From Neorhizobium lilium (GTDB lineage: Bacteria; Pseudomonadota; Alphaproteobacteria; Rhizobiales; Rhizobiaceae), in the NCBI RefSeq assembly GCF_004053875.1, contig NZ_SBIP01000005.1, positions 186,001 to 250,000 on the forward strand: a stretch of 64,000 bases of DNA, read 5' to 3'. The position numbers and the translations under genes were made by a program. How positions within the stretch are numbered: position 1 is the first letter of the stretch; the number at the start of each line of letters is the position of its first letter. Below are positions 45,861 to 55,813 of this stretch, piece after piece. Below the pieces are notes generated by a model that saw only the letters and a program-made list of their open reading frames with translations, did not search any database and had not been told where the DNA came from.

Positions 45861-46142
45861 ATGGGCGAAATTAGTTTGATCAAGGTGGATGAAGGGCTGG
45901 CGGATTTCGTCCACCAGCAGATCGAAAACGGCGCCTTTGGTTCAGAAAGCGAAGTGATCGAGGCCGCCTTGCGGCTGCTTCAGGAGCAAGATCAGGACGC
46001 GATCGAAGCCATCCGCGCGGCCATAGCCGAGGGCGAGGCATCGGGCGAGCCGCAGCCGTTTGATTTCGACGAGTTTCTCGCCGAGATGCGCCGGAAGCAC
46101 ATCGATCAAGCCGGACGAGCTGCAGACTTGCTCCACCCTTGA
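45861..46142 (+). CDS. ParD-type antitoxin without an adjacent toxin gene
   Basis: A 93-residue protein with the ParD/CC2985 ribbon-helix-helix pattern: SLIKVDEGLADFVHQQIENG, FGSESEVIEAALRLLQEQD, then an acidic toxin-binding tail (AIRAAIAEGEASGEPQPFDF, DEFLAEMRRKH). ParD normally overlaps a parE toxin gene; here the last 15 residues (IDQAGRAADLLHP) look unlike the family and no parE-like frame follows in the about 200 bp before argG. It is therefore either an orphan antitoxin or the remains of a decayed module. Confidence 0.75.
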   Translation: MGEISLIKVDEGLADFVHQQIENGAFGSESEVIEAALRLLQEQDQDAIEAIRAAIAEGEASGEPQPFDFDEFLAEMRRKHIDQAGRAADLLHP

Positions 46143-46290
46143 TCTCCCACTGGATCATCCACAGGAAGCCTGCCTGTAGGTTCTGATCGTCCGCATCCTC
46201 CATCAGCGCAGGAACCTGCGTAGCCACCTGTGACTTCCGTACTTCGCTTCCCCTTGCGTGGCTTGGCAAACTCGCTAAAAGTGCCGCCAT
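46143..46290 (-). pseudogene. Possible gene relic between parD and argG
   Basis: On the minus strand an open segment reads [20 protein letters not shown] and then QVPALMEDADDQNLQAGF before continuing antisense through parD. The MEDADDQN stretch resembles short hypothetical peptides found repeatedly in rhizobial genomes, from memory and unverified. No ribosome binding site or sensible end is visible, so I treat it as a relic. Confidence 0.25.
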
Positions 46291-46344
46291 CCCAAAAGCC
46301 GCGCGCTCATGCGCCCCCCACCCGCAGACGGACCTGAAACCGAC

Positions 46345-47568
46345 ATGGCACTTCCGAAAGACGTAAAGAAAGTCGTCCTCGCCTATTCCGGCGGCCTCGA
46401 TACCTCGATCATCTTGAAATGGCTGCAGACCGAACTCGGCGCCGAAGTCGTGACCTTCACCGCCGATCTTGGTCAGGGCGAGGAGCTGGAGCCTGCCCGC
46501 AAGAAGGCCGAGATGATGGGCATCAAGGAAATCTACATCGAGGACGTGCGCGAGGAATTCGTCCGCGATTTCGTTTTCCCGATGTTCCGCGCCAATGCCG
46601 TCTACGAAGGCGTCTATCTGCTCGGCACCTCGATTGCCCGTCCGTTGATTTCCAAGCACTTGATCGAGATCGCCAGAAAAACCGGCGCCGACGCGATCGC
46701 GCACGGCGCGACCGGCAAGGGCAACGATCAGGTTCGCTTCGAGCTTTCCGCTTACGCGCTGAACCCCGATATCAAGGTGATCGCGCCCTGGCGCGACTGG
46801 AGCTTCAAGAGCCGCACTGACCTCCTCGAATTTGCCGAGAAGAACCAGATCCCGGTTTCTAAGGACAAGAAGGGCGAGGCGCCGTTCTCCGTCGACGCGA
46901 ACCTCCTGCACTCTTCGTCCGAAGGCAAGGTTCTGGAAGACCCATCGGTCGAGGCGCCGGAATATGTGCATATGCGCACCATTTCCCCGGAGGCCGCGCC
47001 CGACAAGGCGACCGTCATCAAGGTCGGCTTCCGCAAGGGTGACGCCTGCTCTGTCAACGGCGTCGAGATGTCGCCGGCGACCCTGCTTGCGACCCTCAAC
47101 GATTACGGCCGCGACAACGGTATCGGGCGTCTCGATCTCGTCGAGAACCGCTATGTGGGCATGAAGTCGCGCGGCGTCTACGAGACCCCCGGCGGCACGA
47201 TCCTGCTCGCGGCACACCGTGCGATTGAGAGCATCACGCTCGATCGCGGCGCCGCTCATCTCAAGGATGAGCTGATGCCGAAATACGCAGAGCTGATCTA
47301 TTACGGTTTCTGGTTCTCGCCGGAGCGCGAAATGCTGCAGGCCCTGATCGACAAGAGCCAGGAGCATGTGGAAGGCGAAGTGACGCTGAAGCTCTACAAG
47401 GGCAATATCATGGTCATCGGTCGCGAAAGCAAGAAGTCGCTCTATTCGGACCAGCTGGTCACCTTCGAGGACGACCAGGGCGCCTACGACCAGAAGGATG
47501 CAGCCGGCTTCATCAAGCTCAATGCGCTGCGTCTGCGTACGCTCGCCAAGCGCAACCTGTCCAAGTAA
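46345..47568 (+). CDS. argG: Argininosuccinate synthase
   Basis: ArgG joins citrulline and aspartate with ATP to form argininosuccinate in arginine synthesis. The 407-residue protein has the PP-loop AYSGGLDTS (SGGLDT at 15-20), the citrulline-binding block [14 protein letters not shown] and the C-terminal domain with [18 protein letters not shown] 46345 ([16 protein letters not shown]) matches the family start; an upstream ATG at 46309 is without support. It stands apart from other arg genes and ends in a terminator. Confidence 0.96.
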   Translation: MALPKDVKKVVLAYSGGLDTSIILKWLQTELGAEVVTFTADLGQGEELEPARKKAEMMGIKEIYIEDVREEFVRDFVFPMFRANAVYEGVYLLGTSIARPLISKHLIEIARKTGADAIAHGATGKGNDQVRFELSAYALNPDIKVIAPWRDWSFKSRTDLLEFAEKNQIPVSKDKKGEAPFSVDANLLHSSSEGKVLEDPSVEAPEYVHMRTISPEAAPDKATVIKVGFRKGDACSVNGVEMSPATLLATLNDYGRDNGIGRLDLVENRYVGMKSRGVYETPGGTILLAAHRAIESITLDRGAAHLKDELMPKYAELIYYGFWFSPEREMLQALIDKSQEHVEGEVTLKLYKGNIMVIGRESKKSLYSDQLVTFEDDQGAYDQKDAAGFIKLNALRLRTLAKRNLSK

Positions 47569-47583
47569 ATCCGGCCAAATTGC

Positions 47584-47618
47584 AAAGGCTCGCTTCCCGT
47601 ATGGAATGCGAGCCTTTT
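47584..47618 (+). terminator. Intrinsic terminator after argG
   Basis: AAAGGCTCGC (47584-47593) pairs with GCGAGCCTTT (47608-47617) around a partly paired TTCC/GGAA interior, followed by TTTT. It also lies at the 3' end of the convergent marR gene. Confidence 0.85.
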
Positions 47619-47638
47619 CATTGTCTCCTGAACGAGGA

Positions 47639-48130
47639 TCAGTCGTTTTGCTCGTCGGGAGTACCATGGTTGAACGTCTGAAGATTGGCGTTGAAGCTTT
47701 TCAGGGTTTCAGCCAGGAGGTCGCAACGTTCCTCGTCCATTCCCTGCGTGGCGCGGGCAAGAATATCGCCCAATTCTTGCCGTATGGCAGCCAGCATGTC
47801 GATTGAAGCGGGTGTGAGATTGATCCGTTTCGCGCGTCGATCGACGGTGCATGGTTGGCGCTCCACCAGCCCCAAAGCCTGAAGCTTGTCGAGGTAGGTG
47901 CAGAGCGTCATCGGTTCCACCCCCATGCGCAAAGCGATGTCGAGTTGCCGGCTGCCGTCCGTCGCGGCGATGTTGATGAGGGCGCGCGCTTCCCCCGGCG
48001 TCAGCCCAAGCCCCGATTGGGCTACCCGCTTTTCGAGGGCGGTGCGTAGTAGGCGTGCAGCATCCCCGATCAGGAAAGCCAGTTGCCCAATATCAGCCGG
48101 GGGATGTGTGCGGTTGTCAGAGAGTTTCAT
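47639..48130 (-). CDS. MarR-family transcriptional regulator
   Basis: A 163-residue winged-helix regulator. The DNA-binding core is LTPGEARALINIAATDGSRQ, LDIALRMGVEPMTLCTYLDK (recognition helix) and LGLVERQPCTVDRRAKRINL (wing with the DxRxxxxxLT pattern). MarR proteins usually repress a divergent gene and respond to small aromatic or oxidising compounds. Divergent across 175 bp is an M3 peptidase gene; the GAATTGAATTC palindrome at 48163-48173 in that gap is a candidate operator. Confidence 0.9.
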   Translation of the reverse strand: MKLSDNRTHPPADIGQLAFLIGDAARLLRTALEKRVAQSGLGLTPGEARALINIAATDGSRQLDIALRMGVEPMTLCTYLDKLQALGLVERQPCTVDRRAKRINLTPASIDMLAAIRQELGDILARATQGMDEERCDLLAETLKSFNANLQTFNHGTPDEQND

Positions 48131-48305
48131 AAGTCGGGCTTACTATCTTTCCGGCAAGGGCGGAATTGAATTCACCGTGTGCGTGGCGTCATCAACCGCG
48201 CTCAGGCGGCTCGACAGATGGTCGTCAAATCCCCATGTTGAGATAAATGCGGATTCTTGCCGCTTTTCCCGAAGCATACGGACCATCTGTTTGAAAGGCT
48301 CAATC

Positions 48306-50393
48306 ATGGATCATCTCTCCCTCAATCCTGCCCTTGTGAAATGGCGCGGACATCACGGCCTGCCGCAGTTCGATCAGGTGAAGGACGAGGATTTCGCGAC
48401 CGGCTTCGAGGCCGCATTGGCGGCGCACGAAGCGGAGATCGATGCGATTGCCGATCATCCGGACGAGCCGAGTTTCGACAACACGGTCGTGGCCATGGAG
48501 GTCGCAGGCGACGAGCTTTCACGGGTCTCGGCGCTGTTCTGGAACAAGGCCGGCGCCCACACCAACGAGAATATCCAGGCGCTTGAGCGGGAAATCGCGC
48601 CGAAAATGTCGCGTCATTATTCCAAGATCGGCATGAATGCGGCCCTGTTCTCCCGCATCGACCGGCTTTGGGAAACGCGCAAGGATCTCGATCTGACCCT
48701 GGAGCAGGAGCGTGTGCTGGAGCGCCACTGGAAGGGTTTTGTGCGGGCAGGCGCCAAGTTGCCGAAGGAACAGCAGGAGCGCCTTGCCAAGATCAACGAG
48801 ACACTGGCCGGACTTGGAGCAAACTTCGGCCAGAACGTACTGGGCGATGAGAAGGCGTGGTCGCTGAAGCTGACCGATGAAGCCGATCTCGACGGCCTGC
48901 CACCCTTTCTGCTCGACGCCATGCAGTCGGCGGCCCGTGAGCGCGGCGAGGACGGCGGCTATATGGTCACGCTGTCACGCTCGATCATCGAGCCCTTCCT
49001 GACATTTTCGACACGTCGCGAGTTGCGCGAACAGGCTTTCCGCGCCTGGATTGCGCGCGGGGCCAATGGCGGCGAGCGCAACAATCTGGAGATCGTGCGG
49101 GAAACGCTCGCCTTGCGGGCGGAAAAGGCGAAGCTTCTCGGCTACGAGAATTTCGCTGCCTTCAAGCTCGACAACACCATGGCAAAGACGCCCGAGACCG
49201 TGAACGAGTTGCTGCGCAGCGTCTGGGACAAGGCCCGCAGGAAGGCGCTGGAGGAGGAGGCAAGCCTTGCAGGCCTGATTGCCGAAGAGGGCGGGAACCA
49301 TCCCGTCATGCCGTGGGACTGGCGTCATTACGCCGAGAAGCTGCGTGAGCGGATGTTCGATTTTTCCGAATCGGAGCTTAAGCCTTACCTGCAGCTCGAG
49401 AAGATCATCGAGGCCTGCTTCGACGTGGCCAACAGGTTGTTCGGCGTCACCGCAGTCGAGGTCAAGAACGTACCGGCCTATCATCCGGACGTGCGCGTGT
49501 TCGAGATCCGCGATGAGCAGGGCGATCTGAAGGCGCTGTTCCTCGGCGATTACTTCGCCCGCTCCTCCAAACGGTCCGGCGCCTGGATGAGCTCGTTTCA
49601 GGCTCAGCACAAGCTGCCGCTGAAGAGCGGGTTACAGGGTGAACTGCCGATCATCTATAATGTCTGCAATTTCGCAAAGCCCGCTGAGGGCAAGCCGGCG
49701 TTGCTGTCGCTCGACGATGCCCGCACGCTGTTTCACGAGTTCGGCCATGGCCTGCATGGCATGTTGTCGGACGTCACCTATCCCTCCGTTTCAGGAACGA
49801 GCGTTGCCCGCGATTTCGTGGAACTGCCGTCCCAGCTCTACGAGCATTGGCTGACGGTGCCGGAGATCCTCACGAAATACGCCGTTCATTACCAGACGGG
49901 CGAGCCCATGCCGAAGGCGCTGCTGGACAAGGTGCTGGCCGCCCGCACCTTCAATGCCGGGTTTGCCACCGTGGAGTTCACGTCCTCCGCCCTGGTCGAT
50001 ATGGCCTTCCACACGCGGGAGCCGGCCGACAGCCCAATGGACGTACAGGAGGCCGTGCTGCAGGAGCTCGGCATGCCGCAATCCATCGTCATGCGCCACG
50101 CGACTCCGCATTTCCAACACGTGTTCTCCGGCGATGGCTATTCCGCCGGATATTATTCCTACATGTGGTCGGAAGTGCTGGACGCCGATGCCTTCGCAGC
50201 CTTCGAGGAGTCGGGCAATGCCTTCGACCCGGTCATGGCCCGCAAGCTCAAGAACAATATCTACTCGGTGGGTGGGTCGATCGATCCGGAAGATACCTAC
50301 AAGGCCTTCCGCGGCAAGCTGCCGGACCCAGGCGCCATGCTGAAGAAGAAGGGTCTGGCAATGGCCGAACAACTGATGGGCAGCGACGCTTAA
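48306..50393 (+). CDS. M3-family metallopeptidase (oligopeptidase A / dipeptidyl carboxypeptidase type)
   Basis: A 695-residue cytosolic zinc peptidase that degrades short peptides. The zinc site HEFGH is at 477-481 in LFHEFGHGLHGMLS, with the third ligand about 25 residues later in DFVELPSQLYEHW. The N-terminal NPALVKWRGHHGLPQFDQVK and the C-terminal YSAGYYSYMWSEVLDADAF (with substrate-binding Tyr/His) complete the M3A pattern. ATG 48306 gives the family length. Divergent from a MarR regulator that may control it. Confidence 0.93.
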   Translation: MDHLSLNPALVKWRGHHGLPQFDQVKDEDFATGFEAALAAHEAEIDAIADHPDEPSFDNTVVAMEVAGDELSRVSALFWNKAGAHTNENIQALEREIAPKMSRHYSKIGMNAALFSRIDRLWETRKDLDLTLEQERVLERHWKGFVRAGAKLPKEQQERLAKINETLAGLGANFGQNVLGDEKAWSLKLTDEADLDGLPPFLLDAMQSAARERGEDGGYMVTLSRSIIEPFLTFSTRRELREQAFRAWIARGANGGERNNLEIVRETLALRAEKAKLLGYENFAAFKLDNTMAKTPETVNELLRSVWDKARRKALEEEASLAGLIAEEGGNHPVMPWDWRHYAEKLRERMFDFSESELKPYLQLEKIIEACFDVANRLFGVTAVEVKNVPAYHPDVRVFEIRDEQGDLKALFLGDYFARSSKRSGAWMSSFQAQHKLPLKSGLQGELPIIYNVCNFAKPAEGKPALLSLDDARTLFHEFGHGLHGMLSDVTYPSVSGTSVARDFVELPSQLYEHWLTVPEILTKYAVHYQTGEPMPKALLDKVLAARTFNAGFATVEFTSSALVDMAFHTREPADSPMDVQEAVLQELGMPQSIVMRHATPHFQHVFSGDGYSAGYYSYMWSEVLDADAFAAFEESGNAFDPVMARKLKNNIYSVGGSIDPEDTYKAFRGKLPDPGAMLKKKGLAMAEQLMGSDA

Positions 50394-50615
50394 GGACAGG
50401 TCAACATGTTTTGAAGCAGGCTGTCCTTCCTGAAGGATGGCCTATTGCTGTGAAACCATGGAAGACTACATAAGGCCGTATCCATGCTGCGATGCGGCCT
50501 GCAGGAGAGCATCGTCGCTCGCCCCCTTTCGCAAATGCGAAAAAGCAGGTAAGAGGCCGCCAAGCGAATTCGGCGCCTCCCAAGCATTGCGCCCCAAACC
50601 TTAGAGATCCTGACT

Positions 50616-52439
50616 ATGAAAATGCGAAATATCGCAATTATCGCACACGTCGACCATGGGAAAACGACCCTGGTTGATGAAATCCTTAAGCAGTCCGGCT
50701 CGTTCCGCGAAAATCAGCGCACCGTCGAGCGCATGATGGATAGCAACGATTTGGAAAAAGAACGCGGCATTACCATTCTTGCCAAGGCGACCTCCATCGA
50801 GTGGAAGGGCACCCGCATCAACATCGTCGATACGCCCGGCCACGCCGACTTCGGCGGCGAAGTGGAACGTATTTTGTCGATGGTGGATGGCGCCATCGTT
50901 CTGGTGGATAGCTCGGAAGGCCCGATGCCGCAGACCAAGTTCGTGGTCTCGAAGGCGCTGAAGGTCGGCCTTCGCCCGATCGTTGCGATCAACAAGATCG
51001 ACCGTCCGGACGGACGCCACGAAGAAGTCATCAACGAAGTCTTCGACCTGTTTGCCAATCTGGATGCGACCGACGAGCAGCTCGACTTCCCGATCCTCTA
51101 CGGTTCGGGCCGCGATGGCTGGATGAATGTCAGCCCGGAAGGTCCGAAGGATCAGGGTCTTGCTCCGCTGTTGGACCTGGTGCTCAAGCATGTGCCGGAA
51201 CCCAGCGTCGGCGACGAAGACGGTGCTTTCCGCATGATCGGCACGCTTCTCGAAGCCAACCCATTCCTCGGCCGCGTCATCACCGGCCGTATCCATTCCG
51301 GCTCGATCAAGCCGAACCAGTCCGTCAAGGTTCTGAGCCAGGATGGCAAGGTGGTCGAAACCGGCCGCATTTCCAAGATCCTCGCCTTCCGCGGTATCGA
51401 GCGCACAGCCATCGATGAAGCCCATGCGGGCGATATTGTCGCCATTGCCGGCCTGTCCAAGGGCACGGTTGCCGACACGTTCTGCGATCCGTCGGTCACC
51501 GAAGCACTGGAAGCACAGCCGATCGATCCGCCGACCGTCACCATGTCCTTCCTCGTCAACGACAGCCCGCTGGCCGGCACCGAGGGCGACAAGGTCACCT
51601 CGCGCGTCATCCGCGACCGTCTGTTCAAGGAAGCAGAAGGCAATGTCGCCCTGAAGATCGAGGAATCCGAAGGCAAGGATTCGTTCTTCGTCTCCGGTCG
51701 TGGCGAATTGCAGCTGGCCGTCCTGATCGAGACCATGCGTCGCGAAGGCTTCGAGCTTGCCGTGTCGCGTCCGCGTGTCGTCATGCACAAGGATGAAGAC
51801 GGCAATGTTCTGGAGCCGATCGAAGAAGTCGTGATCGACGTCGATGAAGAGCATTCCGGCGTGGTCGTGCAGAAGATGTCCGAACGCAAGGCCGAATTGG
51901 CCGAGCTTCGTCCGTCCGGCGGAAGCCGTGTCCGTCTCAAGTTCTTCGCGCCGACCCGTGGCCTGATCGGCTACCAGTCGGAACTGCTGACCGACACGCG
52001 CGGCACCGCGATCATGAACCGTCTGTTCCATGATTATCAGCCTTACAAGGGCGAAATCGGCGGCCGTACCAACGGCGTTCTCCTGTCCAACCAGTCCGGC
52101 GAAGCCGTCGCCTACGCGATGTTCAACCTGGAAGACCGTGGCCCGATGATCATCGAGCCGGGTGAAAAGGTTTATGCCGGCATGATCATCGGCATCCACA
52201 GCCGCGATAACGACCTTGAGGTCAACGTGTTGAAGGGCAAGCAGCTCACCAACATCCGTTCGGCCGGCAAGGACGAGGCCGTGCGCCTGACCCCGCCGAT
52301 CCGCATGACGCTTGACCGGGCGCTTTCGTGGATCCAGGACGACGAACTGATGGAAGTGACGCCGAAGAATATTCGTCTTCGCAAGACCTATCTCGACGCC
52401 AATGATCGCAAGCGTTTCGGTAAGGCGAAGATCGCCTGA
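50616..52439 (+). CDS. typA: Ribosome-associated GTPase TypA/BipA
   Basis: A 607-residue translational GTPase related to EF-G that assists 50S assembly at low temperature and under stress. G1 motif AHVDHGKTT (11-18), switch I region ERGITILAK, DTPGH in IVDTPGHADFGG and NKIDRPDGR; then EF-G-like domains III and V and the BipA-specific C-terminal domain (PTRGLIGYQSELLTDTRGTA). The 222-bp gap upstream contains no gene. A terminator with GNRA loop follows. Confidence 0.96.
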   Translation: MKMRNIAIIAHVDHGKTTLVDEILKQSGSFRENQRTVERMMDSNDLEKERGITILAKATSIEWKGTRINIVDTPGHADFGGEVERILSMVDGAIVLVDSSEGPMPQTKFVVSKALKVGLRPIVAINKIDRPDGRHEEVINEVFDLFANLDATDEQLDFPILYGSGRDGWMNVSPEGPKDQGLAPLLDLVLKHVPEPSVGDEDGAFRMIGTLLEANPFLGRVITGRIHSGSIKPNQSVKVLSQDGKVVETGRISKILAFRGIERTAIDEAHAGDIVAIAGLSKGTVADTFCDPSVTEALEAQPIDPPTVTMSFLVNDSPLAGTEGDKVTSRVIRDRLFKEAEGNVALKIEESEGKDSFFVSGRGELQLAVLIETMRREGFELAVSRPRVVMHKDEDGNVLEPIEEVVIDVDEEHSGVVVQKMSERKAELAELRPSGGSRVRLKFFAPTRGLIGYQSELLTDTRGTAIMNRLFHDYQPYKGEIGGRTNGVLLSNQSGEAVAYAMFNLEDRGPMIIEPGEKVYAGMIIGIHSRDNDLEVNVLKGKQLTNIRSAGKDEAVRLTPPIRMTLDRALSWIQDDELMEVTPKNIRLRKTYLDANDRKRFGKAKIA

Positions 52440-52466
52440 TCCTCGCTTCAGACGCAGTCTTTTGGA

Positions 52467-52495
52467 CCCCGGCAGCGATGCCGGGGTTTTTCTTT
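52467..52495 (+). terminator. Intrinsic terminator after typA
   Basis: ACCCCGGCA (52467-52475) pairs with TGCCGGGGT (52480-52488) around a GCGA tetraloop and continues into TTTTT. Confidence 0.93.
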
Positions 52496-52636
52496 GTCTG
52501 CCGGCAGTGGGTCTTGCTGCAAAGGTTAAAAACGAGTTAACTTTCCGATGTCGTCCACATGAGAAGTCTGTGGGCAATCCAGCCGGATCAGCGATTAGGA
52601 TGGTGGAGCGCCCGCGGCAGGACCTAAAGTCGCGTT

Positions 52637-53143
52637 ATGAAGACGTTGTCGATCGATGTCCGGCGGGCCGAACCGCAAGATGCCCGCGCCATTTCGATGG
52701 CGCATCGGGAGTCTTGGGAGCAGGCCTATGCCGGTATCATACCCCACAAACCGTTGATCCAGATGCTGGAGCGGCGGGGCGAAGGCTGGTGGCGCAAGGC
52801 AGCCAGTGGCCCTGCCACACTGCTGGTGCTGGATGTGGCGGGCACGATTGCCGGCTACGCCACCATCGGTCTCAACCGGTCGCGGGCGCTGCCCTTTGAC
52901 GGTGAGATCTACGAGATCTACCTGCGGCCGGAATATCAGGGCATCGGGCTTGGGCGACGGCTGTTTGGGGAAAGCCGGCGGCTGCTGAAGTCGCTCGGCT
53001 GCGAGGGGCTCGTCGTCTGGTGCCTGGAAGACAGCGAGCATGCCATCCGCTTCTTCCGCCGCCATGACGGTGCAGATACCGTGGAAGGCATGGAAGACTT
53101 TGGCGGTACGAACCTCAAGAAGATCGGGTTCGTCTGGCAATGA
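52637..53143 (+). CDS. GNAT-family N-acetyltransferase
   Basis: A 168-residue acetyltransferase. The acetyl-CoA loop is LRPEYQGIGLGRRLFGESRR, following the beta-4 segment FDGEIYEIYL, and the C-terminal part LVVWCLEDSEHAIRFFRRHD has the usual asparagine/histidine-containing tail. The N-terminus VRRAEPQDARAISMAHRESW is typical of this group (YesJ/RimI-like). The acceptor substrate is not predictable. It stands alone between typA and ppa. Confidence 0.87.
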   Translation: MKTLSIDVRRAEPQDARAISMAHRESWEQAYAGIIPHKPLIQMLERRGEGWWRKAASGPATLLVLDVAGTIAGYATIGLNRSRALPFDGEIYEIYLRPEYQGIGLGRRLFGESRRLLKSLGCEGLVVWCLEDSEHAIRFFRRHDGADTVEGMEDFGGTNLKKIGFVWQ

Positions 53144-53275
53144 CTGCCGAGGCCTTTGTCGCCTCTTGTGGCGATGGCGGCTGGGAATGCCTGCGGCCAC
53201 GCTGAAGGCGTGTTGCCTTGCGGGATAAATCCCGCTATCGACGCATAACTTCAGTGAACCTTATCGGGGAAGAGA

Positions 53276-53812
53276 ATGCGTATCGATGCAATTTCCGTAG
53301 GCAAGAATCCGCCTGAAGACGTCAACGTGATCGTCGAAGTGCCGGTCGGCGGTCATCCGATCAAGTACGAGATGGACAAGGAAGCCGGCGCACTGGTCGT
53401 AGACCGCTTCCTTTATACGCCGATGACGTATCCGGGCAATTACGGCTTTGTGCCGCATACGCTTTCCGAAGACGGCGATCCGATCGACGTGCTGATCTGC
53501 AACACGCGTCCGCTCATTCCGGGCTGCGTCATCAATGTTCGCCCGATCGGCGTCATGGTCATGGAAGACGACGGTGGTCAGGACGAGAAGATCATTGCCG
53601 TTCCTGTGCCGAAGCTGACCCAGCGCTACGACAAGATCAAGAATTACACCGATATGCCGGAGATCACGCTCAAGCAGATCGAGCACTTCTTCACGCATTA
53701 CAAGGATCTGGAGCCCGGCAAGTGGGTGAAGATCGAAGGCTGGCAGGATGTCGATGTCGCCAAGAGGCTGATCGTCGAAGCCATCGAGCGCTTCAACGCT
53801 GACAAGAAGTAG
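53276..53812 (+). CDS. ppa: Inorganic pyrophosphatase
   Basis: Family I soluble pyrophosphatase, which drives biosynthetic reactions by hydrolysing PPi. The 178-residue protein has the metal-binding signature EDGDPIDVL (Asp66, Asp68, Asp71), [20 protein letters not shown] and the C-terminal [26 protein letters not shown] precedes the ATG. It converges on yggU with only two bases between the stops. Confidence 0.96.
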   Translation: MRIDAISVGKNPPEDVNVIVEVPVGGHPIKYEMDKEAGALVVDRFLYTPMTYPGNYGFVPHTLSEDGDPIDVLICNTRPLIPGCVINVRPIGVMVMEDDGGQDEKIIAVPVPKLTQRYDKIKNYTDMPEITLKQIEHFFTHYKDLEPGKWVKIEGWQDVDVAKRLIVEAIERFNADKK

Positions 53813-53814
53813 GC

Positions 53815-54129
53815 TCAGCTCTTCAGAAGACCATCGAGCTTTCTCTGCAAATCCTCCGGGTCGCCCTCGATCCGGAGGATTTTTTTGCGCGCTGTTTCGC
53901 CGGAGAGGATCGAGACCGAGGATTTGGGGATCTTGAGCGCCTTGGCAAACAGCTCGATCAGCGCCTTGTTGGCCTTGCCGTCTTCCGGCACTGCCGATAC
54001 CCGCGCCTTGATGAAGCTCTCACCGTCGGCCGCCACCGCAATGCCGTCCAGAGCATTGCGGCCCGCGTTCGGTATCACCCGAATCGCGAGCCGCAAATGA
54101 TCGGAATGCCTGCTGAAAGGGCTGCTCAA
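53815..54129 (-). CDS. yggU: DUF167 (YggU) family protein
   Basis: A 104-residue protein of unknown function. DUF167 core: [40 protein letters not shown] and [20 protein letters not shown]. The likely start is the TTG at 54129, overlapping the yggT stop by four bases (TTGA), which implies translational coupling. The yggT-yggU pair is conserved widely in proteobacteria. Confidence 0.87.
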   Translation of the reverse strand: MSSPFSRHSDHLRLAIRVIPNAGRNALDGIAVAADGESFIKARVSAVPEDGKANKALIELFAKALKIPKSSVSILSGETARKKILRIEGDPEDLQRKLDGLLKS

Positions 54130-54416
54130 GCAACCAGCGGATAGAGGCTGGTCCACATCAGCGAGCGCAGGAAGAAGATGATCAGCAGCACGATGATCGG
54201 AGAAAGATCGATACCGCCAAGGTCCGGCATGACGCGGCGGATCGGGCGCAGAACCGGCTCCGTCACGTTGAACAGGAAGCGGCCGATCGCATCCACGAAC
54301 TGGTTTCTCGAGTTGATAACGTTGAAGGCGTAGAGCCATGAGAAGATGGCGCTGGCGATCAGCACCCAGGTATAGAGGTTCAAAGCCAGATCAATGGTCT
54401 GAAACAGGGCGAGCAT
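54126..54416 (-). CDS. yggT: YggT family membrane protein
   Basis: A 96-residue membrane protein with two hydrophobic spans: [20 protein letters not shown] and [18 protein letters not shown], joined by the family loop [20 protein letters not shown] with its conserved Pro/Arg residues. I start at ATG 54416 ([10 protein letters not shown]) because GGAG lies just upstream; an earlier ATG at 54446 would add ten residues. The family is linked to osmotic tolerance and, in some bacteria, septum or plastid-like placement; its role here is unknown. Confidence 0.9.
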   Translation of the reverse strand: MLALFQTIDLALNLYTWVLIASAIFSWLYAFNVINSRNQFVDAIGRFLFNVTEPVLRPIRRVMPDLGGIDLSPIIVLLIIFFLRSLMWTSLYPLVA

Positions 54417-54550
54417 GCACGTCTCCATTTCGTTGTTGACAGACATGTAGACATTGGGGAACTAACGAGCAAGTGCCGCTCCTGGCGTCATCGCAGCATG
54501 TTTAACGACGGTACGCCCAGCGTTCGTCTTGCCCGGTCGAAAGAGCCTCC

Positions 54551-55813
54551 ATGTCCCTTCCCGCATCGGGTGATCGTTTCGCGGCCTTCAGACACCGATC
54601 CTACACCCGCTTCTTTCTTGCCCGGTTCTTCTCCGCCTTCGCCATTCAGATCGTCAGCGTCTCCGTCGGCTGGCAGATGTATGACGCGACACGCAACCCG
54701 CTTTACCTCGGGCTGATCGGCCTCTTCCAGTTCCTGCCGTCGCTGGTGCTCATCCTGGTGACGGGTACGGTCGCGGATCGGTACAATCGCCGCATGATCG
54801 TCGCGGCCTGCATGGTGGTCGGCGGGATATGCTGCGCGGCCCTGCTGGGTCTCACCATTGCGGATGCTTTTTCGCCTTTGCCGGTGTTTTGCATCCTCGT
54901 CGTGTTCGGGATAGAGCGGGCCTTCATGGGACCGGCGGTGCAGTCGCTTGGGCCAAACCTCGTTCCTGCGGAGGATCTGCCCAACGCCGTCGCCTGGAAC
55001 TCTTCATCCTGGCAGACCGCCTCCATCCTTGGCCCCGTCATCGGTGGCCTGCTCTATGGGTTGAGCGCGACCTCAGCCTATACGATCGCTTTCCTGCTGA
55101 TGGTCGTCTCCGGCATTCTGGTCTTCATGATCCCGAAGCCGGCTCAGCGCACGTCCGGCGCGGAAGTCAGTTGGGAGCAGATCCTGGCTGGTTTCCGGTT
55201 CATCCGCCACGAAACCATTGTGCTCGGCGCCATCTCGCTCGATCTGTTTGCGGTTCTCCTCGGCGGCGCGGTCGCTCTCATGCCGATCTTCGCGCGCGAT
55301 GTGCTGGACCTCGGTCCCTGGGGCCTCGGGCTGCTTCGGGCAGGCCCGGGCGTCGGCGCTATCGGCGTCGCAATCTGGCTTGCCTTCCATCCTATCCGGC
55401 ATCATGCAGGGATTGCGATGTTCGTCGGTGTCGGCCTGTTCGGCCTCGGCACGCTGATCTTCGGCCTCTCGTCGACGCCCTGGCTTTCGATCGCCGCGCT
55501 GATGCTGATGGGCGCGTCCGACATGATCTCCGTCTATGTCCGGGAAACGCTGATCGCGCTCTGGACGCCGGACGAAGTGCGCGGCCGCGTCAACGCGGTC
55601 AACATGGTTTTCGTCGGCGCTTCCAATGAGCTCGGCGAGTTTCGTGCAGGCACCATGGCGTCCGTGTTCGGCGCCGTCCCGGCCGTCGTCATCGGCGGCA
55701 TCGGAACGCTCGCCGTCGCGATCATCTGGGCTGCCAGCTTTCCGAAGCTGCGCCGCATCGACAACCTGGCCGCTCCCGATCAGCCCGAGGACCAACCGCC
55801 TCAGCAGGCCTGA
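54551..55813 (+). CDS. MFS transporter, EntS/DHA3-type exporter
   Basis: A 420-residue permease with twelve expected spans. The opening FAAFRHRSYTRFFLARFFSA, the loop VADRYNRRMIVAACM and the segment ERAFMGPAVQSLGPNLVPAE with LPNAVAWNSSSWQTASILGP are typical of the EntS/DHA3 branch that exports siderophores or drugs. No siderophore gene is nearby, so the substrate is unknown. Its 3' end overlaps the convergent glutamine amidotransferase gene by 13 bases. Confidence 0.88.
   Translation: MSLPASGDRFAAFRHRSYTRFFLARFFSAFAIQIVSVSVGWQMYDATRNPLYLGLIGLFQFLPSLVLILVTGTVADRYNRRMIVAACMVVGGICCAALLGLTIADAFSPLPVFCILVVFGIERAFMGPAVQSLGPNLVPAEDLPNAVAWNSSSWQTASILGPVIGGLLYGLSATSAYTIAFLLMVVSGILVFMIPKPAQRTSGAEVSWEQILAGFRFIRHETIVLGAISLDLFAVLLGGAVALMPIFARDVLDLGPWGLGLLRAGPGVGAIGVAIWLAFHPIRHHAGIAMFVGVGLFGLGTLIFGLSSTPWLSIAALMLMGASDMISVYVRETLIALWTPDEVRGRVNAVNMVFVGASNELGEFRAGTMASVFGAVPAVVIGGIGTLAVAIIWAASFPKLRRIDNLAAPDQPEDQPPQQA

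Noticed and set aside
50601..52577. A 658-codon antisense frame over typA
   Set aside because: Shadow of the typA codon pattern; no motif, and typA is certain.
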